A DNA stretch of 64,000 nucleotides from Sarcomyxa edulis (GCA_009761415.1 QUOL01000011.1:744001-808000); one strand, 5' to 3'. Positions 46,201 to 59,439 are shown, counted from the stretch's first letter. The notes: generated by a model from the letters alone, not told the origin. A program made the numbers and translations.

Positions 46201-47401
46201 GCCGACATGCAAGAAAGGCCCCATGTGATGTACATCGTAAATGTGCTGAAAGATGTCATCCCTGCTCCTACCTCGAACGAATCACCCCGGCGTCTACCAT
46301 CGTATACAACTCTCATATTATCGCATGCCCTGCGGGGTATATTCTATCCATCAAACTTCATATATCCTCTCACAGCCCGTTTTCTTTTGCAACGGCCTGA
46401 GCTCGATACCACGGATGTTCCCATGCTCTTCGGGATGCTTTACAGCAGCTCCGACGACTGGAAGAAGGAACGAGGGTGGATCATACGGTTCTTGTCTGAT
46501 GGGATGATGAGTACCGAAGACTGGAGAATATTCAAACGGCGGCATACGTGGGATCTTTTGTCAAGCTTGTTCCAGAGCTCAGAGGGAGACCGGGCTATTC
46601 GAAATGGTATCTTCGACGTACGACTACATTAACTTCAAACGTCAACTAGCATGCTCACTGATAGGAACATTATTTCTTAGGTCCTGGCCAATTTGACAAG
46701 CAATGCTCAAGCAACAACGTCATTAGTACTCAAATCTGCCTTGCTTGCATGGATAGAGATGCAACTACAGAATTTGAGAGAGGACGAGAGTATTGCCTGG
46801 ATAAAGATATTGGAAAACATCCTGACTGTCCTGGACCCTGCGAAGATGGAAGCTTCCACCAACGGTGAATGGCGGTCTATCATTGCGAGGTGTCTACTGG
46901 TCCTACTCGGCACTGGGAAAGCATGTGAGCAGATGCATTTACGCCCATCAGACAATCTCTAATTCTCTTGAGACAGCATCAATAATTCATCTCACAACAC
47001 CAGTGATATTGCGCCTTGGGCTTCTTCCTGGATTGACTGTGCCTCATCTAGGAGCACTCCTCACTCAGGCCGTTCGGATTCTAGAGTCATTCGAACAATC
47101 CGAGAACATCTCTCTCGTGCTCAACAAGTCCTTGTCCTCCGAAGAGTCGGTTCGTGCATTGCCTCCACATGGCGCTCATGGACTGCATGAACTAGGTGGA
47201 TCTATCGATCTTGTACGTGCTTGGGGAGAGTCAGTAGAGATGCTTTGGCGTGTTACGATGACATTCAATGACAAACCTTCGACATGGGATGCTCTGAGTA
47301 ACCGATTACTTATCTGGCGGTCGGTAGCTGGTATGGAATGCACGGTGGGAGAATGGGCGAGAAAAGAGGTTGTTCGCAATCTGCGGCTCTCAAATGCATG
47401 A
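40245..47401 (+). CDS. urb1: Urb1/Npa1-type nucleolar pre-ribosomal-associated protein (about 2,088 aa)
   Basis: Seventeen exons: 40245-40491, 40538-40692, 40752-41021, 41074-41146, 41204-41448, 41501-41823, 41877-42634, 42687-43394, 43462-43684, 43738-44072, 44129-44256, 44316-45276, 45333-45469, 45528-46142, 46198-46617, 46681-46924, 46977-47401; all phases close. Family knowledge: Urb1 acts in early 60S subunit assembly in the nucleolus. Seen here: a basic start (KGPEPPRKRARLDKATKS), the Npa1 N-domain (LTALRNQITIK, DERLLLVQHWLDVVPGAQDL, RTLYILFILSFVDPESPTLV, FHDSYAVARRILEVCWAGIW), a long helical-repeat scaffold, and a conserved late region (LSHALRGIFYPSNFIYPLTA, LLQRPELDTTDVPMLFGML, WDLLSSLFQSSEG). 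Start: first ATG of the frame with RNA-binding-like basic sequence. Size fits the family. Confidence 0.92.
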
Positions 47402-47492
47402 TCAGGATATCACTTCCATATAATAATCATCGACCGTGGTGTCATTCATATTCGTTCTCATATGGTCCGTACTTTAGATTGTTGTACGTAGA

Positions 47493-48883
47493 CTACAACG
47501 GAAGGATGTGTAGCTTAGGTCCCACGGGGACGACTCTGCTAGGGTTGATCTAAAGCGACTGGTCACTTGTCCGAACAACAAGTAGTTCATGAGCGCTACC
47601 TACCTGAACAAGAGACCACCAATAGTGCGTCTTGATGTGATCAAAGTTAGTCGTTGATTTGAAAGAGTCGTTTTTCCAGTAGAGATTACGCAGCCATCTA
47701 ATAAGCTGTCAGAATGAAGCAGCGGACAAGATACAAGATATCTACTCACCGATGGATGTTGGGATAACCTTCTCGAATGTTACGAAGATTGCACTTGAAT
47801 AGGAAGAAATAGACAGGATCAAAGCGAACCTACAGAACGAGGATGAGCACGCAGAAGCTGAAAGAGATGTTAGGTAGGCCTACAATGGTAGGATACAATC
47901 GAACGTCTGCTTCCGTCAATTGGTCACCAACCAAGAAGTCTTTATCCTGAAGCTGCACTTCGAGTTGGTCAAGAGCTTGAAATAAGTTGTCGAATGCTTT
48001 CTCGTATGCCTCTTGAGTAGTCGCAATGCCAGCCTTGTATACACCATCTACAGCGCCGTTGATCAGGAGATCGGGGTGCAAGAGAAAATGGGTGCGACTT
48101 ACTGCTAATGGTATCATAGATCCAGTCGTTGACGGAATCGATCTCACCTTGCAATGGAGTAGGGTAGAGGTCGACTTTGGCGTATTTCGGAGGAAGGATG
48201 TGGTTGAAGCCAGTATTCAGAATACGAATGATCTCGGCACTTTCGTTGTTCACAATGGTAGATGTTTGCTTATCCCATAAAACCGGGACGGTGAACCTGC
48301 GAGAGACATATGCATATCCAATTCACCAAGAATCATAACGAGAGGTATTCACCTTTGAGAGTAGTCTGGGTCAGCTTTGAGATAAACATCCTTGATATGC
48401 TTCCCGTTATTGACATCGTCGACATCTGCGCCTGGGAATGGATCCGCACTCGCGAAAGGCCAACCGTCCGGTCCAAGATGCGGAGATACTACGATCATCT
48501 CTGAAGACAAGGTGTCAGACGCATCTCGTATATCTTATCTTAGATACAGAGCGCTCACGTATAAAATCTGTGAGTCCTTTCAAGTGCCGCACAATGATAG
48601 TTCTATGCGCCCATGCTGAAGGAAAACCTGAGACAAGTATTGGACTTCGGTGAAGAGAAGACATACGGCAGGCATACGAAACATACAAAACATAACGGCC
48701 TGCAGAAGTTTGATCAGCAATTTGCCACGGGGGACTTGACTGACACTGACCTGGAGCAGGCTCGTACTTTCCACCGACACTGATCGTATCGCGAAAGATA
48801 GATACTTGTCGCTTAAATGATCCATCTGCCTCTGTTTTGAACTTGGCCACGTCAGTCAGTGCGGTCACGTCTCTTGAAGTCAT
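47493..48883 (-). CDS. Glutathionyl-hydroquinone reductase (Xi-class GST, Ecm4/Gto2-like; about 319 aa)
   Basis: Nine exons: 48751-48883, 48667-48699, 48559-48615, 48353-48500, 48103-48296, 47884-48047, 47750-47829, 47604-47697 and 47493-47549. Family knowledge: these cytosolic enzymes use glutathione to strip glutathionyl groups from quinol conjugates, returning the hydroquinone. Seen here: the catalytic motif CPWAH with Cys55, DGWPFASADPFPGADVD, HIKDVYLKADPDYSQRFTVP, VLWDKQTSTIVNNESAEII, the C-domain (NGVYKAGIATTQEAYEKAF, VGDQLTEADVRLYPTIVRFD, HRWLRNLYW) and the family-typical end INPSRVVPVGP. The last exon was found by that motif; an earlier stop by read-through is less likely. The CPWAH motif is itself split by an intron. 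Its neighbours (UbiA, P450s) also deal with phenol/quinone-type chemistry. Confidence 0.92.
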
Positions 48884-49961
48884 TATGAGAGTTGTCAGTG
48901 GTGGTAGTACAAGTGCGTTGTAGGATTCTGAGTGGCCATTAAATAGACTTGAAAGTGATGGGAATAAGCGCCCTTGGAACGATGACAATTCCGCTTACGC
49001 TCTTGCATTGACCAAGTCTATTCATCAGCATATCGTCACGGAGTATTCGAACAGAGAGGATGGTGCAATATGACAGCTTGTCATCGAGGATTTGACCAGA
49101 CTGAGGTAAACAAAGGCCCTTCGCGCCGTAGAAAGGACTGCATTTGCAATCACACTAATGTTCATTGTCAGAGACATCGCAGTGGTTCAAAGGATGCCTT
49201 TGAAAACTCTCCGAGGCCACCAGGCCCGCTTGGGTACCAAAGGCTGCCTCAGTGTGAAAGAGAATGATGGCTTCCAAATTTGTTTCTGGTAGTTCGGGAT
49301 TACCTGCCAGAACAACTAACAATCTTTAGATGTGTCACCCCAGGCCGTGAAACAATTGAGACAACGCAGGGGTATCTTCACGAAATGACCCTATGAGCAG
49401 GTCCAGTCCGTACGCTTTTCGTAAGTCGCGTCACGATTGGGTGCAAGCCAAGTGCAAGCACTAAAATGTTGACTCGAGAAGATCCTGGAGAATCAAGCCA
49501 TTCTGAATTTGTCCAGATAAACAGTTAACGAGAGAGCGGTTGAGTACAGTGAGAGCGGATGAGTCTTGGAAGGCTAAGCAGCAGTTATTAGTCGACATCG
49601 AGCTTAGATAGCCTCATATTCCGTGTTTTGTACATCAGGGGTGTGTTGGTAGACCATTCCAGAGATCGTCGAGTACCAGGCCCGCATGGTGGAGATACTT
49701 GGAAGATGTCAGTGAGGACAATTTCGAAATTCCAGAAATCACAGAAAAAAGAACAAAGAAATCCAAAAGTCGGGAGAAGGAGCAAGTCATGATCAGTCCG
49801 GGACGAAAACTTGCCACAATGCCACGTGCACTATTGACCGACACGCCCCAAATAAAACAACCACTTGCTGTCCAGGCCGAGACTGATCTCTTTCCTTCCC
49901 ATCACTTGGAATTGGCGATCTTTCAGACCTAAACGGCTTGACCTCGAAGCCTAGGAAAAAG
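48884..49961. other. Divergent intergenic region, no gene recognised
   Basis: About 1.1 kb between the reductase start and the peptidase start. One open frame (49699-49932, plus) reads a Lys/Glu-rich stretch (ITEKRTKKSKSREKEQ) but has no support beyond length. No repeats or RNA genes were seen. Confidence 0.4.
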
Positions 49962-52375
49962 ATGCGCGAAACAATGGGAATATTTACTATCCTTGGAGCC
50001 GCTGCGATAGTCTTCCTAAGCTCCGCTCACGTATCTAATGCAGCTACCGCTGATTTCTTCCAACCATCAGCCAGCTCTCCTACACCCAACACAGAGGTCG
50101 AGTTCAATTGGAAAGAGGTGAGCGGGGGATAGCATCATCCACTTACTATCGATCATGACGCGCTATCTAGCTTGTACCGAGCACAGATCTTACTTGGGTC
50201 AGCTGTTACACGGATTATGAGTGCACGCGTCTAAAGGTCGAGTGTGCTGGTTTAAGCGCCCTTCTTCTATGTCTCAACCTCGAATTAGGTTCCCCTCAAC
50301 TACTCTGAGCCAGGCGTAGAGTCTGCCGCAATTGCGGTGATGAGAATCAAGTCACCATTGCTTATCTCTGGTGCTGATGACTATCGCGGTCCTATCCTGT
50401 TCAATCCTGGTGGACCAGGAGGAAGTGGTGTCGATTTTCTACTGAGAACGGGAAAATCACTTGCAACTATTGTTGGTCCTCAATTCGATGTGGTCAGCTT
50501 TGATCCTCGCGGTTCGTCAATCATACTAGTACACCCAGCAGCTTTACTTATCCGACTCATTATCACTCAGGAGTGGGTCGTTCAACTCCAGCTGTATCAT
50601 TCTTCGAGACTCCCGCAGAGCGCGCCTTATGGAGTGGCAATGAACTAACAAATGTGGCCTCCTCGCCTGTTGCTCTTGCCTACAATTGGGCACGCTATCA
50701 AATTTACGGACGCTTGGCGGAAGAACGCGATAAGGCCAAGGACGTCCTCATCCACATAAATACAGAAAATACGGCTCGAGATATGCTGCAGATTACACAA
50801 GCTCACGGTCGTGATAAACTGCAATATTGGGGTTTCTCGTGAGTTCAGCTCGATATAACGATCCTACTACTGCCTCAAGTACTCGCAGATACGGTACAAT
50901 CTTGGGTGCAACGTTTGCTTCCATACTCCCGGTCAGTTCCTTCCAATTGTATAATCCAGTAATTGAGTATTCTCATTTCTAGAACCACGTCGAACGTATG
51001 ATTATTGACGGTGCGTTTCTCTACTCTGGTGATTATCAACGGCTGATTGGTTTATATAGGTGTTGCGGATGCCGAAAATTATTTTGCAAGTAAGGAAAAC
51101 TTCTTCGTACTAACATCAGTGCCACTCACGAGCGCTACAGCGCTATGGTCCAACAATCTGCTAGATACGGACAAGACCATGCAATCGTTTTTCGATAGTT
51201 GCATCGAGGCTGGTTCTGAAAGATGCCCTTTCTACGCCCCGTCGGCTCAGAGTATCTCGGACAGGTTGGACATCCTCTATGATTCAATTCGTGCCCATCC
51301 AGTCCCGGTATACTCGGATTCGGGATACGGCGTAGTCGACTACACGATGCTCAGAGCTTCAATCTTCCAAGCACTCTACAAACCGTATGCCGTATTTCCA
51401 CGTCTCGCACAGGCGCTGGCAGATCTTGAAGGGGGCAACGGGACGGAGATCCTCAAACTAACCAACTCAGATAAACGTTTTGAATGCCAGTGCGATTCGT
51501 CGAACGGCTCATTTGAGATTATCAGCGATGCATCGGCAGCTATAGCCTGTACTGACGGCAAGGAGGTCCGCGATTCCGTTCAAGACTTTGAGATCTTCTA
51601 TAACGAGATGCGGAATATTTCCGAGTGGGCTGATGTGTGGACTAGGCTCCGGATGCGATGCTCGTGCGTGAATGATTTTTTCTTGCTGAAAACTCCAAGG
51701 GGATTCAACTATCATTCCCAGCGGTTGGCCGAAACAACAGAAGAGCCACTTCCAAGGTTCTCACTCTAGATCTACACCAGGTCGTCAAAAACCACTAATT
51801 GTGTTTATTTATTACTCAGGCCCGTTCATTGGAAATACCAGTTTCCCCATCCTTGTCATTGGAAACACTGCAGGTACGCCACATGAAGCCACATTATCAT
51901 GTAGATACTCACATCAAGATATCAGATCCAGTCACTCCTCTCTGGGCGTAGGTTTCCCGTCTACGACTCCCCTGTTGTAGCCACTGTGTTCACTTCTTTG
52001 ATAGTGCTAACAAAATGTCGAAGGGCTTTTCTGGATCGGTGGTGTTGACGCAGGATTCGCCAGGTGTACGCATCGGTTTCTCCCTCCCTCTGTCTTCAAA
52101 CTGATATCTAGTTTGTATGTATATGATAGCACTGCTCTTTAGCAGCCCCCTCTATCTGCACCCAAAGACACATCCGAGAGTATTTCGTGAATGGTACTAT
52201 GCCGAAGGCTGGAACGATCTGCTCAGTGGACGAGCCAATATTCCCGAGTGTATCGACTGAGCCCCAGTCCGAGAGTCAAATCAGGTTCCAGGCAGAGCTC
52301 GATGGAGAAGATAAGGAAATGTACGAGGCCATACGAGAAATGAGTCGGTCCGATAACTTGCTATACCCTCTGTAG
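49962..52375 (+). CDS. Secreted S33/TAP-like alpha/beta-hydrolase peptidase (about 584 aa)
   Basis: Thirteen exons: 49962-50117, 50171-50236, 50289-50511, 50571-50838, 50889-50931, 50983-51010, 51060-51089, 51141-51663, 51722-51756, 51820-51873, 51926-51947, 52005-52065, 52130-52375. Seen here: a signal peptide (MGIFTILGAAAIVFLSSAHV before SNAATA), LVPSTDLTWVSCYTDYECTR, the oxyanion region ILFNPGGPGGSGVDFLL, FDVVSFDPRGVGRS, nucleophile Ser238 in WGFSYGT, Asp476 in GNTADPVTPLW and His504 in DSPGHCSLAAPS. Family knowledge: TAP-like hydrolases release short N-terminal peptides and are often extracellular in basidiomycetes. The codon for Ser238 is split by an intron. Converges on the P450 to its right, 141 bp between stops. 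Any link to the adjacent metabolic genes is unproven. Confidence 0.88.
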
Positions 52376-52516
52376 ATCAATCTATATCGTTATTCAATGT
52401 ATACTCTCCAAGTATCATATGCCCTCGGTAGCTATGGAAATACGACAGTTCTTCCTTTTGACTCGCACGCACAGCTTTAAAAAAGGCTCCTCAAGGCATT
52501 ACCACCGAACACCAAT

Positions 52517-54883
52517 CTAGGAAAGTCTACCAACTGCCTCGTCGATCAGAGTAGAAACTTGATCATATCGGGGGACGATGTTGCATTTGAACGGGGTAGG
52601 ATGCCTGTAAATGCCAATTATATCGGCATGCTAACATTCATTCGCAGAGAGGCTGCTACACACCTAAAAGTGCCGGGAATAAAAGATGGACTAGGCGGAA
52701 CCGGTTCTCCCTTTGCATTCTTGATGGGGCTGATATCAAAACAGGCGAGCAATGAAACGGAAGCGAGCCAGACAGAAGGACTAGCGAAATGGAGACCCGG
52801 GCAGCGCCTAGATATTTCGAACCATTGGAATCCGCAAAACACAGAAAGATAGGTTGCTTGCTTACCTCCTTCCGAATCCAAAAATATAAGTGGCTGGATC
52901 AAGGAGTTTGGCTTGTTCGGGATCGACTTTCCCCTCGAATCTCTCCGGATAGAATCTGTGAGGGTCGGGGAAAACACGCTCATCGTGGAGCATAGCCCTG
53001 ACGATAAAGATATGATGTCAATGGATATAATTATGCTGCATATGACATTCTGAACCTACCACATATTCGTTACGCACTAACAGGGTTGCGGCTTCTTCAG
53101 GATATCTTTCAAAAAGCTAGGAGGAGAAAACTACGGACCAGGGTTCCTTCTGGGATGAATTTTCCGTCGTATTCGTCGGCACGGATGAGTCGGTGCGGAA
53201 TACCTTCGGAGAGGATACTTTCAATTATAGATTCGATGAAAAAAAAAATCAATGTCCTACCAAGTGGGACCGGTGTTCCCCATCTCATGACTTCCTTAAG
53301 AACATTGTCGACATATGGAAGGTTGGGGCGGTCAGCCAAAGTGGGAAGCCTGTGACGCCCAACAACAGCGTCTATTTCTTTCTGCGCCTTTTCGGGATAG
53401 TGAGATCGGCATGTGTTCTTTTATCTCGAAGATGTAGTGAGGGGCATACCTTTTTTTGGACGTCCGGGTGGATTGTCATAGCCAAAATGAGTTGAGAGAC
53501 CGAGGCCACAGTCTGAAAGAGAGAAAGTCAGTGATTAGCGTTCACGTCCATACTCGACGAAACTCACTGTATCAGATCCAGCTTTTGTGACGCACAAATA
53601 GTTTCAGGTATGGTTTGTTTGTATAGATGCAAAGATTGTCGCCTACCTCCATACATCGAGGTTGCTGTCCATTTGATCCTGTCTTCCGTGTAGGCATCGA
53701 CTTTGTGGCCATCTTCAGGGAACAAAAGGTTGCCGCAGAATGATTCACGAGCAGCGATCGAGCTCTGTAGGAGCAGATCCACAGATCCCGCATTTAGGAC
53801 GAAAGGGGAAAAAATGTGTGATGTGAGATATTCGTACCGTGATGCTCTCCTTGAACATCGCATGTGGTTTCTCCACCCATTCATCCATTTTCTGGCGCCA
53901 TTCTTGAGCATGCTTCTTAAACCTAAGGCCAGGGATGTGACGCAGGAATGGGAGGAAGTTTACCTAGAAGGAACTCATCAATTTGTCTACATTCTGAGTA
54001 CAGCGATAGTGGCTTACAAGCCAGGAGCCAGTTATCGCATATGAAGAAATAGTCATAAACTCTTCAGCAGCTTTAACGTAGGGGTCGTCATCTGACGTTA
54101 CACGGTAACCGTAGATGGCCATGTAAATCAAAGAACCCGCCATTCTATCCGTCAAAAAACGATGTCAATTGGAGAAAGAAATGGGAATCGAGTATCCTGA
54201 CCTTCTCAAGTGCGGAACGAATTGTTCTGGATCCGTTAGAACCCGTTTCAGCATCCAGTGGGTCTCGGCCACGACGAGCGGTTCCCACTTCTCGACAGCA
54301 CGCGTACTCAATGCCTGATTCATGAGCTTTCTTTCCAATTTGAAGCGATCCCCATAGGCAGTCACCGGAACGAGTTCCCCCATGCCGCATCTGAGCATAA
54401 AAAATGAGATTGGCGTGTACAATGACAATCTTCGACGGCTACTTACAACTCAGTTCCCATTACAGGTTGACCGCGGTCAGAATATATCCCACTGCGTTTA
54501 TCCAGGAGGTCAGCTGGATAGATATTCCGGTGAGTTCGTATAAAGACTTGAAGGAAGTGGAGTAAATACCTGTGGGCTTGTAGCCATTGAGGAATAGCAT
54601 CGGAGTTCCAGCATTTTCGACATATACCATATCCCCTAGACGACGAAGAATACATTCAATTCAACGAGTGCACAGCAAGGCCTTGTGAGTAATATTCACC
54701 ATATTTTCTGCTCCAGCCAGCGATGACCTCGCATTCCTTTTCCTTCGGCATGTCGAGAATGTTTCCGATAATTGGCAAGCCTATAGGTCCCGGAGGAAGC
54801 TTGGTCATACGACGGTGGATGTAGTGCTTCGCGAATAAAAATGCAGCGATTAACGCTAAGCCTTCAAGGATTAGTTGAAACAT
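52517..54883 (-). CDS. Cytochrome P450 monooxygenase 1 (about 508 aa)
   Basis: Fifteen exons: 54700-54883, 54570-54635, 54447-54513, 54202-54390, 54018-54144, 53838-53963, 53647-53764, 53568-53581, 53450-53512, 53261-53387, 53139-53203, 53060-53076, 52866-52997, 52664-52807, 52517-52604. Seen here: an ER membrane anchor ([15 protein letters not shown]), the hinge [14 protein letters not shown], the I-helix AGSDTT built across a 14-nt exon, ExxR in [12 protein letters not shown] in [11 protein letters not shown], and the heme loop FGFGRRRCPG with Cys434. Closest by pattern to the fungal group often annotated O-methylsterigmatocystin oxidoreductase-like; substrate unknown. Exons of 14 and 17 nt were needed to rebuild AGSDTT and NMWAMLHDE. 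It is convergent with the peptidase and transcribed in the same direction as the UbiA gene, 1.2 kb away. Confidence 0.9.
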
Positions 54884-56126
54884 TTTCAGGATGCAACACA
54901 AAAAGTTGAAACGAGTGGAGCGGTAGCTCTTTTCAAGATCTTAAGCACGGGGGCCGGCCGTATTGACTAAGTCAGGCTAGTGCAACGCAAAGAGAACCCA
55001 GGCAAAGTATAAGCAAGATTGTCAAGGTCGTTCCCCACTGGCCTGCCTGAATGAGAACGATGTGAAAGTTCAACTAGAGGTGTATGAAAAGTGTCCAAAT
55101 GCGAGGGAGTATCGCAACCCAATCGCCACCAGATCAAGGAACGAGACATCTATATCCGTGGAGAACAAATCAAAGCAAGACTCGGAGGCTGGGTACTTCC
55201 AGCAATAGCATCTCTGGTCGACGCTAGTGCGTTTTGAGCAGGTTTTCCCAAGGTTCTCCACCAAGTTTCCGCTGTTCGATCAGACACGTGGCAAATACCC
55301 GGGGTCCATTGAAAGTAACATGACCAAACTACCAGTCTCGCCATGAATTTGCCACGAGATCTAAATAAGTATCTTAGACCTTGGACCCACCTGTTACGGA
55401 ATCTCCTGGGTTCGCATTCTTTTTTACTTACAAAGTAGACTGATGCAGATGATAGGACTGGGATATCTCGCGGACCAGGGCGTGCTGCCAAGACTTGCTT
55501 ATGATTTTCCCGATTCTACTCCGTGTATCAACCGTATCCGTGCTTGAAAATGTCGAATACTAAGAGGATATGAATCTATAGGCATATCCTTTCGGACAGT
55601 GTAGAATTTTAGATCAAAACTTGAGTGTCACATTAGGTCGTCCCTGTGGTTGGCGCTACGAGTGGCATGGCCACATGATTGATTTCGATAGGTGAGCTTA
55701 TTCTCAGTGTGCTTTTTGTTCATCGTTTGAGCAGAAGCCTATAGGCTTATCATTCGATGCCGATTTTTACGGCATCCTTTCACAAAAAGTATGTCTGAAC
55801 GCGAGACGCCACCACATAAATCAGTCTCAAATAAATGTATGTGTACGAGTGAGATGGCATATGTACCGATGCGCACTGATGTCTTGGGATAAAGTTAATC
55901 GCAGACTATGCAAGTCATCGACCGTCTTGACAGAGCTCTTTCAGAAAGCTACTAAGACTTTTGGACCTTACTGTGTTCTAAAAAAAAATCCTCGATATCA
56001 ATGGGTAACAAAAATGTAGATACATATCACCACCGTCACTACCAACGCGCCGTCTACACTTCATCTGATGCGCTACCTAGTATCACAGAAGCTCTTGCAG
56101 AACTCGTGGTCCCATCTCATGACGCA
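54884..56126. other. Gap between P450 and prenyltransferase
   Basis: About 1.24 kb. A minus-strand frame at 55150-55491 (113 codons) is open, but it has no motif, uses many Arg/Ser/Pro codons and shows no introns; I do not accept it as a gene. The region should contain the P450 promoter (right of 54883) and the 3' end of the prenyltransferase transcript. Confidence 0.4.
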
Positions 56127-57444
56127 TCAAATGAACCGCATCACATCAATCCGAGCCGCATAGTCCAAGAGCGTCCCAGCCCAAACGATATATCCAAGTT
56201 GATTCCCATTCGAAGCAAACACTTGGAAGCACGAGGCAGGTTCATCAAAATCGATGGTAGCGAGCTGCCATATGAGATGGAGAGCGGTGCCACCGATGGC
56301 GATGATAAAGAAAGCCGGACCTTGCTCATTGAGGACGCCGACGTATGCCAACGACCCCAGAAATCCGGCAGAGAAAAGCGAGAGGACAGTGCGAGAGCTA
56401 TTTCCGAAGAGGATCGCTGTGCTCTTCACACCCGCTTTCACGTCATCTTTCTTATCTTGAGCGCCGTAGCAGGTATCGTAATGCATCGTCCAGCTATAAA
56501 TAGACGTGCTTCTGGTGAGTATCGATCAACAGCTTCGTGCTATCGGGAGACGTACCACCAGGTGGAGAACAGAAGCAAACCTGGAATGATCCATTGCGGG
56601 GAGTCGACCAGTGATATCCAGGCGACGAGGACGCCCCAGTTCATCGCGACTCCTGTTCAAAAATAGATCAGAACCTTTCATAGCTGGCCCAACAGAGTGT
56701 TACTTACCGAGCCAAGACTGAGGCCAGTAGGTTATCCTTTTCATGAATGGGTAAATGGTATCCCAAAAGAATACGCCCACAAGACCAGCATAGAACCTAC
56801 ATAAGGTGTCAGAACATATCCTAGAACATCAAAGAGTCGAGATGCTCACGCAGTCTCGTTGGTAAAGTAGAGCAATCCCAGGCAGATCGCCAATTGCGGA
56901 ATCATATACATCACTACATGAAATTTCGTTAAACTTCGAGGCTAGATCACAAGGTAAATGAACATACCCGCTGCAAATTTAGAGATGGTTCCGGCAGCAA
57001 GAGGCCTCGATTTTGTTCGTTCTACATAAAGCACACGTTAATCATGATTCCGGCTGTATGATCAAAATCAACCACGCACCAACTTGACGGTCGAATTTTA
57101 CATCGACCATGTCGTCCCAGATGCAGACAGCACTGTGTAAAATGACACTACCGACAAAGTACAACGCGGTGTGGATGGCAAATCGATCGAGAGGGAGGTT
57201 GACTTTCCGAGCCGCCATGGTCAATCCCCATGCTGCATATGTAATTGTCAGAGATCTATATAAGATGGTCAAGATGATCAGCGTGCTAACCACAAGGCCA
57301 AAAGACGAGCATGGATCCCGAAAGCATGTCAAGTCGAGAAAGCTGCACATATGGCTTCATCCATAATGGCACTCTCTCAGAGAACTTTGTCGGTTTTCTG
57401 GTGGTTGGAGTAGGGAGGGAGACGGCGGCTTGCTTTACGGACAT
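56127..57444 (-). CDS. UbiA-family aromatic prenyltransferase (about 325 aa)
   Basis: Seven exons: 57291-57444, 57080-57232, 56968-57021, 56850-56913, 56708-56796, 56556-56652, 56127-56493. Family knowledge: UbiA enzymes are membrane-embedded and attach isoprenoid chains to aromatic acceptors using Mg2+ bound by two Asp-rich motifs. Seen here: motif 1 DDMVDVKFD (residues 91-99, the usual first Asn is Asp) followed by RQVERTKSRPLAAGTIS, and motif 2 YDTCYGAQDKKDD (209-221) followed by VKAGVKSTAILFG. Many hydrophobic segments fit eight or nine membrane spans. There is no mitochondrial presequence; it starts MSVKQAAVSLPTPTTRKP, which argues against COQ2 and for a secondary-metabolism enzyme. P450s lie on both sides. 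Confidence 0.9.
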
Positions 57445-59439
57445 TGTGACGGAAGGATGTATACCGTATAACGGCCCATTCGAGACCCTACCAACTTTAT
57501 AGGTAGTAAAAACAGAATACCTGTGCAGACCCGGTGGAAGGCCGGAGCAATATGGTGGACACAGGTATAGTGAGAAATTTGATATCAAAGCGCTGATAAG
57601 AAGGTCCTCACCTGGGTTCTGCGATGCCCACGTTGTCTAGTTGTTTGATGGCGTGGAGCAAGGCGCGTACTTGATTCGTTGGGGGATAGACACTGGGCCA
57701 CGACGCAGATCTTTCCAGGGGTTTTAGTAGTAAGAAGGTATTAGAGATGACGGCCACCAAACAGCTTTAGATATCTTGGAACTCGTCGTTTGGCGCCAGG
57801 GTGTCTCCTATTGGGGTAATGGTGCCCGGGTACATGTGTGGCCCCCGGTAAAGTGCTCTGTAGCCTCCAACGACCAATAGTCTGCGTAAAAAACTACGAT
57901 ATCACACTCCTAGAGTAAGCGGAGGTTAAACTGCCACTTCGGTCGCTGTTGAATGTCCAAATAGGTGTGAACACTCAACGAACTCGTGGATAGCACCATA
58001 ATGTGCGTCGTATGTTAGCACTATCATCAGTCTTACACGTAGCTACAACTAAGGGAATCACGTACTTCGAAGGGCTACGCGTAGGTGTATTATCGATGTG
58101 CAGCAGCTGTTTGTTACGAACTATTTGTTCATCATCATCACAGCATCATCACAAGTTCAGTGATAAAATGTTGGCCCAGTCATGATGATGAGAACACGGT
58201 CGTTCTGCAGGCCGACATCATTGAGCCTTAATAGGGATCAGATCGCGTTTACTGCGATGTTTGACGGAAATTCATCAGATTCTGGGTGGATCCATGTGAA
58301 TATCGCACTTTTAGATGCGAATAGAAGCTATGATCCTCCAGCTAGGCCTGTCATTGGTCTGCATTTGGGATACGATAGAAGACGAGAGAAAGAGACTCCG
58401 TTGTGTTCTCAAGATCGTGCCCAGCCTGAGGATATCAACGATGCTTTCCCTAATGCTACGTCAGTTCGGTAGTGGAGTGATACAAGATAACGACATCAAC
58501 TCAACTCGACTGACTTGAGACTCCGTCCAACTGCAAACTCTTCCCCAACGCAACCTCATAGTGACCATGACATTGTTCTCGCGTTGTTCAGTGGACTGTC
58601 CGCTGCGGCGTTGTCCCAGACAGCGAGCGCGAGTCTCATGCATATGGAACTGGCAGCAGAAGACTGGATCAAGCGATCATCCATTGGGTCAGACGAGGTC
58701 TCCGCTTGGTCTCCACAGATGATGGTTGAGTCCGAGTTGCCCGACCCGCCATCGAATCTGCGCCGCCTGTAAGTAACAGAGCCAAGCACGAGTTCCGAAT
58801 CCCGACAGTCGGCCTCGGTGCCGACTTCATCAATTCATCGTTCAAGTTCAATTCTATCAACATCGTGGCCGATCTTGATGCAAGTATGTACTTCGACGAC
58901 ATCAGTTTTTTTAGCTTCAATTGTGCTGACTTTAGTAATCTCTCGTCTCGATATAGTGTGTTGATACATCCACCACCTAAACTCAGGGGGTCAGGGACGC
59001 CGAGAGATACTTGACCTTTCTTGTGCATTCAAAACCAAAAGGTTCCACTACTCACGTATCGAGGGTCTTCTATCTCTCGGGTCCACTAGCTTCTTTTCAA
59101 ATATGTTACTGCTTTGCTCCATACTTGTCTGCGACGAGAGCGCAACGGGACTCAGGTGAACTCGTGAACAGCTTCGGCCTTTTTCGGGCTCCAAATCAAC
59201 CACAATCAGCCTCTGTGAGCGTCGAAAGTCTGGAACATGTAAAATATTCCATTCACACAGATTTACGCTGCATCGTACTGACCGCAGTGGCCACGGAACG
59301 AGGTAAGTGGCTCTCTAAAATTTCTCTTTGAAATAGGCATGACCATACACTCCCGAAACGCCGGCCAAGTACGTTCATGATACTCTTACGCTGATTTATA
59401 AAATGCTGCTCGGTCGTTTCTCTCCTTTCACCTCGCAGC
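57445..59439. other. 2-kb gap inside the metabolic region
   Basis: Several mid-size frames on both strands, none with recognisable motifs or in-phase introns. It includes a CATCATCATC-type triplet run near 58129-58150 and ATGATGATGAG near 58181. Plus-strand segments such as MFDGNSSDSGWIHVNIALLD (58257-58316) look protein-like but are surrounded by stops, so a decayed gene is possible. Confidence 0.35.

Noticed and set aside
55150..55491. 113-codon minus-strand frame beside P450-1
   Set aside because: No motif, no introns, Arg/Ser-rich composition; likely chance.
56001..56666. 221-codon plus-strand frame
   Set aside because: Antisense to the last exons of the UbiA prenyltransferase, which has clear motifs.
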